Origin: Melampsora larici-populina 98AG31
Taxonomy: Eukaryota > Basidiomycota > Pucciniomycetes > Pucciniales > Melampsoraceae
Assembly (NCBI RefSeq): GCF_000204055.1
Contig: NW_006768776.1
Span: 661,810 to 725,809, forward strand
Direction of reading: 5' to 3'
DNA length: 64,000 nt
Shown here: positions 58,469 through 64,000 of the stretch, one piece after another
How positions within the stretch are numbered: the first letter of the stretch is position 1
Layout of the letters: each line of letters starts with the position of its first letter
Position numbers and translations under genes: made by a program
The notes under the pieces: model-generated
Told to the model about the DNA's origin: nothing
The model's input: the letters and a program-made list of their open reading frames with translations, nothing else
Database searches by the model: none

Positions 58469-60484
58469 ATGTCCAGAGTGGAAAAATCAGAACAAAAATT
58501 CTTTTCGTTATACAAACCCCACCACAAATCTTTGGCAGCCAAACAATCTAAGGATAGAGAAATGACAAAGCAGAAGGTTTCCGCCCCTACGCAAAGAACG
58601 ACCAGGATGTCATCAAGAGCGGCAGACGAATCTCATCATGAATCCAACACGGTAGAGCAAGATGCAGTGCTTGTTGACGAAGACACTTCCTTCCATGAGG
58701 ATTCGAATGGGAGCGGGAATGGTGGTGAAGAAGAAGAGAATGGAGTTGGATTTGGAGATGGCCATATGACTGAGGAGAACGAAGAAGGGGCCAAATCTGC
58801 GTCAGCCAGGAACGAGCAAGCCAAGGCAAAAGAGCCAATACAGTTGGTCTTGAAAAATGGAAGATTTGTTAATCTGAACCCACCGCAAGTCGACTCTGAA
58901 GGGGATTCTTCAGAAGGAGACTCGGAGGATACCGTAGACGTTTGTGGCCGTAAGCAAAATTTTTTTCCTTTATGTCGATTCTCCCTCTGTACTCCTTGGG
59001 AAAGGTTGAGACAAGTCTCCCTTGATGGTTGAGAGATGTCCCTACATTAGATGTGCTTAGCACTCCGCCTTTGGGTGTTCAGGAGGCCCAGTTGAGGCTC
59101 AGATCTGAGTGTTGAACTCGTAGATCTTATTGGTTATCCCAGAGATGGGGTGCCAAACCCCCCGCTTTCTGTACGCCCATCATGTCAAGTAGCTGATGGT
59201 TCCCTTCGATCTCCTTTGGTGTAAATCCCACAGCGTCTAAGATACGCCTAGAAAAGAAATTTAGTGGCGAGAAGAAGAAGGAACGGAAAGACAAGGGTAA
59301 ATCCTTGGAGCGAGTAGCCTGGCTAGAGGAGATAGTGAGAGAGGTGAAGTCAGGTCACTTGAATCGGGTGAAGCGTCTTCAAAAGCGTTTCTACGACAAG
59401 TATGGCGACGAGGACCCAGCTCCATCCCCAAAAGGGAAGAAACCAAAGAAGGTGAAGATTGAAAAATCTAGACCAAAGCCCTCAAAACCCAAGAGGAGAG
59501 AGAAGAAGCTCAAGAAGGGCAAGGGAAAGAAGAAGCGCACCTCAGATTCATCTTCCTCGAGTTCAGACTTGACCCCTGCTTCAGATGACTCTGACTCGCC
59601 CGCTCCTTGACGGACCCAGTCTTCAGACTCTTCAGACTCAGACTCGTCAAGCTTGTCTTCGGATTCCAGCTCTGGCAAAGTCAAGTCCAAGTCAAAGAAA
59701 GTTAACTTTCGTGAGATGAAAGTCAAAGCCTACGACTTACCAAACCTTCCAAGAAGATGGGCAAAGCACTTCAAAAAGATGAATGATTACGTACCATTGT
59801 CGATTTTTCTAAGAGAAAGTGTTGACAACTTCGGAACGGCGGTACCAGTAGCTCAAAGTCAAACGAGTGAACGAGCACTCCAGAATCAGGAGATCGAACG
59901 TGACCGCTTGATGGACTTTGGTGAATTCGTAGAGGCTTGTAATCTAGAGAGTCGCTACGCAGCTGACCTCTATGGGCACAACGATTACGCCAAGTGGATT
60001 CTGAAACACGTGAAGATCGTCACAAAGCTGAGCGAACGTTACGGTTGCTGGATGGTGGCTTTGAGATACAACCTCTACATATACGTTCTTCGATCTTCAG
60101 GAAGCACGAGTCGGAGGACCCAGAGCCTGGTCATAAACGCAAGAAGGGCAAGACGTACACCTACGTATGCTTGCCGGACGGTCTTCAGCCAGACATCCAA
60201 TACATTGTGAAATGGCATAGCGACAGGGCAGGAGACACCATTTACACGGCAGGAAACCCTTACGCCTTTGGTGGTCCAAAGTTCGGATACAACTTTGGAA
60301 CTGGGAAGCCTCGGCCAGCTCAAGCATCAGCCAATCAGAAGGCTTCTGGTTCGTCTTCTAACCACAAGAGCGGGAACTCCAAACACTGGAAATCCAGGAG
60401 CAGGAATCGAGGGAGGGGCCAGAAGGTCAATTTCTCGACTGAAGGGAACCAAATAGCTGGACCACAAAAGTTCTGTGAGTGCTA
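58469..60484 (+). CDS. gag-like protein of the younger DIRS-like element
   Basis: Exon 1 (58469-58949; a later ATG at 58562 is also possible) and exon 2 from 59234 join in frame over a 284-bp GTAAGC...CACAG intron. The N-terminal part is acidic and Ser/Glu-rich, the middle is very Lys-rich (KKLKKGKGKKKRT) and then Ser/Asp-rich. A globular part (NLPRRWAKHFKKMNDYVPL, CWMVALRYNL) matches the gag-like part of the old element. Breaks: an in-frame TGA at 59608-59610, and a one-base frameshift near 60070-60100, after which HKRKKGKTYTYVCLPDG and a basic Arg/Ser/Gly-rich tail (NRGRGQKVN) follow in another frame. This copy of gag is therefore damaged. Confidence 0.65.
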
Positions 60485-60823
60485 GTACCTTCTATCTGTA
60501 CATTAGAGGTGTAGGACAGGTGTCTAAAGCAGGAATATCCTTCTTTTTCACTTACGCTACGGCAAATTCGGGCCAATAGATAACCCTCCAGCGGTACAGA
60601 CAGCGGTGTCGCAAAGTGTAGCGGCAGTGCCGGATCCAAAGAACACCTATGTTCTGAACAAGGGGTCGCAAATCCAACCCAAGTCAGTATCGTTCCGGTG
60701 ATGGAGCGGTTTCTTTTCTTTCATCTTTGTAGAGCATAGACAAGAGAAACATGACTGACGTGAGCGACCTACATCCTCTGATTGGGCCCTGACCATGTCC
60801 GTATTTGACATCTCGTTGACGCG

Positions 60824-60903
60824 GACTGGTACTTGACACGTTTTCGAACCTTGTTGTATAAATGACTGGTACTTGACACGTTTTCGAACCTTGTTGTATA
60901 AAT
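60824..60903. repeat. perfect 40-bp tandem duplication
   Basis: Positions 60824-60863 and 60864-60903 are identical and adjacent (unit begins GACTGGTACTTGACACG). They lie between the gag-like frame and the RT frame of the DIRS element. Confidence 0.9.
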
Positions 60904-60981
60904 GGTACGTGTTTAGGAAGTGAACTGAGTTTTTAGAAAATGGGTGTCTGAAATAAATATAACATTGGTTGTTTTTGGTTT

Positions 60982-62915
60982 GTGTTGTTCCGCGCAGTCG
61001 TATTTAGTGAGCTACAGAGCGCACTAACCGTAAGGGCTGCGGCCGGAGAGCCGGGGCAAGACATTGAGTCCTCAGACTCAAGTGAACACTCCAATGTCAA
61101 GTCGGTCTCAGAAGTCCCCCGTAAGAAGATCTTACCTTTGAACCAAAGAAAGTTGTACACGGTGCCGGTGGCAAACAATTGGCCATCAAAGGTGAAGTGT
61201 GACATGGTAATCCCCCAATGGGCAATCCTGATGAGGAAAGTAGGCCTCAATGAGGACATTCCCTACATCGTAAATGGGTTTACGGAGGGCTTTTGCCTTG
61301 GCATCCCGCAACATGAACTAGATGACTTACCTTGGTTCACCCCGCCCAATCACGAGTCGGCCATCGACGTTAGAAGAGAAATTGAGGCAACAATTTGGAA
61401 AGACGCGCAGGCCCAACGTCTGATAGGTCCGTTCTCTAGAGAACAAGTGAGGGAGAAATGGGGTTTCTTTAGAACAAATCCTATTGGGGGTGCAGTGAAC
61501 GGCGACGGGTCAATTCAAATGATAAACAATCTTTCATTTCCTAAAGGAGATCCTCGAATACCGTCAGTGAACTCGTTTGTTGACAAACACAACTATGGAA
61601 CGCAGTGGGACGAGTTCAATCAAGTGGCTTTATTCCTACAAGAAAACCCGGGCAGTTGGGAGCTGGCCATCTTCGACTGGGCAAAAGCTTACAGGCAACT
61701 CCCCATCCACCCATGTCAGCGTAGATTTCTGTGCATCCTGGACTTTTATAATAGAGTGTGGATCGATTTGGCAGTAGGGTTCGGGGGAGTTGCGAGCTGT
61801 GGAGTCTTCGGTGCTCCTGCAGATGTATGGAAGATAGTAATTCAGACTCTCTTGAAGCTGGCGGTCATTTTCCGATGGGTAGATGATAATCTTATCTTTT
61901 GGAGACCAGGTGACACGGTGACGCTAGACAACATTTCAAACTTGAGTGCTTTGATGGGCGTGAAATCAAACCGCGAGAAGAACCACGACTTTGCAGATGA
62001 ACAGCGCTACCTGGGTTTCATCTGGAACGGGAAGGATCATACTGTTAGGTTACCGGAGGAACAGCTAAAGGAAAGGTTCCAACTGATCTTGGACTTACTA
62101 AGACCGGATTCCACATGGAAATTTTCTCGCATTGAGAGTATCTTGGGGAAATTAAGCCACACGGTTAATATTGTGCCACATATGGTGGCATACTTACAAT
62201 CTTTTTACCGTTGGTTGAAGAGCTGGGTAAATAAAAATGCCGAGCGAGGAGTTCCTTTGGACGTCACAGAAGACTTAATCAAATGGAGATTGTGCTTGTC
62301 AAACTTCAACGCAAGACCTTTGGTGACATGCGCGAAACTTGTGGAGATCGGCTGGGTAAACGATGCCTCATCTTCTTTTGGGTGAGTCAGGAGAGGTGTG
62401 CTTCGTGCTCGTGGAGCAGTGAGACAATCCAGTTGACTAACACCGATCCACTTTCCAGAATAGGAGTACTGGTGGGCACTAGTTGGGCGAGCTTCAAATT
62501 CGTGAAGGGGTGGCAGTCTTTAGAGCTGACAAGCGGTAAGAGGACCATCGCTTGGGCGGAGACCGTAGCGGTGAGACTAGGCCTCCTAGTCCTGCAGAAG
62601 TTGATGTTGATAAAAGGGAAGACCTTTTGGGTCGACACCGACAACACTACGACGCAGGCAGGCTTAAGGAAAAGGAAGTCAAAAGACGACTTAGTGAATG
62701 GCAAACTGAAACGCATACAACATTTGCTTACCTTTTTGGGCTGTAACATCAAACAGCGTCGGGTAAAGTCGGGAGAAAATAAGGCCGACGGGTTATCAAG
62801 GGGAATTCTCGGAAAGTTACATTGGAGTAATGAGGTGTTGATAACCGTTCCAACTGATTTACGCTTTATCTTATCACAAGTCACTCTGGTCAGCGATGAA
62901 GAACCTACATTCTAA
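60982..62915 (+). CDS. reverse transcriptase-RNase H of the DIRS-like element
   Basis: The RT frame runs through 60982-62381 and, after a 77-bp intron (62382-62458, GTGAGT...TTCCAG with a CTAAC branch site), to the stop at 62915. RT blocks are AVNGDGSIQMINNLSFPKG, PSVNSFVD, LAIFDWAKAYRQLPIHP, GFGGVASCGVFGAPADVW and the catalytic FRWVDDNLIF, then RYLGFIWNG. The RNase H part shows WVNDASSSFG joined to IGVLVG, AWAETVAVRLG and WVDTDNTTT with its acidic residues, and GENKADGLSRG. No internal stop is present, in contrast to gag. The true start is unclear: a protein start before 60982 or splicing from gag are both possible. Reverse transcription of DIRS RNA gives DNA that the element's recombinase integrates. 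Confidence 0.88.
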
Positions 62916-62950
62916 GTGTGTTCCGACATCAAGTAGTTCCGACAAAGACA

Positions 62951-64000
62951 TGAACCGGCTTACGAAAGCTTATGGGACTTTCAAGCGAAACGCTCTGGTG
63001 ATTGATGGATCAAAGGAAAGCGAAGTACAGACGCATTACTTGCGCAACACCTGGGCAGACGGAACATTAAAGCACTACAACTCAGCTATTGTCAAACTTC
63101 ATAGATTTGTGGTGGTGAACAAGTTGAATCCAAAGCTCCTCTTACCGATTAGCCCAAGCTTCATGATGCGATTCGTGGTTTGGGCGTCCAGGAAAGTAGA
63201 AACAAGAGCCCAGGACGACAAATCCGTGAGCTCAAAGACCCTTAAAGCCTACATCGCCGGGATCAAGGCGTGGCATCTATTCCACAACGAAGAATACCCA
63301 GCAAAACTAGACACTGCCATAGCGGGCCTTCTGAAAGCGTCGAGGGTCATCGAATCTGGATTTGCCTACCAAGAAAAGAAACGCCCTCCAGTAATGATAT
63401 CGGATTTAGTAGTCCTGCATGAAACCCTCCGGAACGACGGAGAAAAGGGTCTAGCCATGTTGGCATTGGCTCTACTTGCCTTCTGGCGGACGGCCAGGTT
63501 GGGTGAATTGATTTCAAACGAAGACTCCGACTCAAACCCGAGGTGGGGAGACGTAGCTTGGGGAAAGAACGGGTTAAACGTTAGAATAACCATATGCAAC
63601 GCCAAAACGGCAAAGCCTGGAGAGCTTCAATACATACACGCCCAAGAGCAGAAGTCTTGCTTGAATCCAGTGAAAGCGCTGCGCTCGTTATTCGATTTTC
63701 GCCCGAGAAGTCCTACAGATAAGATCTTCTCTTTCGGTTCAGGGGATCGGCAGTCAACGCTGAAGAAAAATGAAACGGTCATTTACTTGAGGGAGATATG
63801 GAACTCACATCGCCCGGAGAAGAAACGACTACTTTTTGGCCGTTCATTCAGAATAGGCGGGGCATCCTTGCGCTGGAACCTTGGGGCATCAAGGGAAGAG
63901 TTGAAGAAACATGGTCAGGGGACCTCGGATGCTTATAAGATTTACTTGCGGAAATACTCAGCAAAGGAATTAGAGGAAACGAAAGAGTTGCTAAGAAGGT
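62951..64000 (+). CDS. tyrosine recombinase of the DIRS-like element (partial)
   Basis: From ATG 62951 the frame stays open to the window edge (350 codons). The core-binding part includes TWADGTLKHYNSAIVKLHRF and KTLKAYIAGIKAWHLF. The catalytic part has the first Arg in AFWRTARLGELIS and, near the end, LFGRSFRIGGASLRWNLG and SDAYKIYLRKYS with the second Arg and candidate nucleophilic Tyr residues. In relatives the first box is usually HSFR and the next GRW; here RSFR and GQG stand instead, so the catalytic His and the His/Trp position are not conserved. Such enzymes integrate circular DIRS DNA without target duplication. This copy may be impaired. Confidence 0.85.

Larger units (their letters stand above)
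58469..64000 (+). mobile_element. DIRS-like tyrosine-recombinase retrotransposon, cut by the window edge
   Basis: Gag, RT-RNase H and tyrosine recombinase follow each other on the plus strand, the gene order of DIRS-type elements. No integrase or aspartic protease of LTR elements is seen. The characteristic split or inverted terminal repeats lie outside the readable part; the left end is unresolved and the right end is beyond 64000. Confidence 0.8.

Noticed and set aside
58587..58838. minus-strand Ser/Leu-rich frames over gag
   Set aside because: They mirror the Ser/Glu-rich gag coding sequence and show no motif.

Overview
The window reads as repeat-rich nuclear DNA of a basidiomycete, most likely a rust fungus (Pucciniales). 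Genes are split by short GT-AG introns (about 45-80 bp). Several protein families typical of rusts sit together: a TET/JBP-type 2OG-Fe(II) dioxygenase, a KDZ transposase with a CxC1-like cysteine cluster, FAR1/MULE-type zinc fingers, OTU-like proteases, a Helitron, a hAT transposase and DIRS-like tyrosine-recombinase retrotransposons. No tRNA, rRNA, CRISPR array or bacterial-style operon was seen. The assignment to rusts rests on recognised protein families, not on a database search.

Layout. 1-5.7 kb: two tandem paralogous five-exon genes of unknown function whose exon lengths match almost exactly. 6.8-10.3 kb: a tail-to-tail pair of F-box-like genes, the left copy decayed and the right copy intact. 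12.2-16.7 kb: a Helitron replicase-helicase with three introns (one GC-AG) and one in-frame stop. 18.5-19.2 kb: a truncated TET/JBP remnant. 20.2-22.9 kb: an asparagine-rich protein ending in a FAR1-type zinc finger, with an array of GTAGGCG hairpins upstream of its start. 23.5-23.8 kb: a small two-exon gene. 25.4-31.5 kb (minus): a multi-exon KDZ transposase gene split by a CACTA-type element that itself carries a pogo/Tigger-type element. 31.9-35 kb and 40.2-43.4 kb (minus): two OTU-like genes, the second downstream of a FAR1-type zinc finger; they look like MULE derivatives without a visible transposase core. 37.7-39.1 kb: a TET/JBP dioxygenase with its iron and 2OG ligands in place. 44.0-50.4 kb: an old, broken DIRS-like retrotransposon carrying further insertions. 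52.9-58.1 kb (minus): a hAT transposase gene with two insertions. 58.5-64.0 kb: a younger DIRS-like retrotransposon (gag, RT-RNase H, tyrosine recombinase) running off the right edge.

How the parts relate. The window is a record of nested transposition. For five insertions the flanking duplication can be read and removing the element plus one duplicate rejoins the host reading frame exactly: CACTA-type in KDZ (GTA), two elements in hAT (TTA/TCA and CCAG), and two in the old DIRS element (TTA and CCGC). The combination with most biological interest is the TET/JBP dioxygenase beside a KDZ transposase, an association already known for basidiomycetes, here with a second, dead TET/JBP copy nearby. 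The younger DIRS element has a spliceosomal intron in its RNase H region that the older copy lacks at the same codon.
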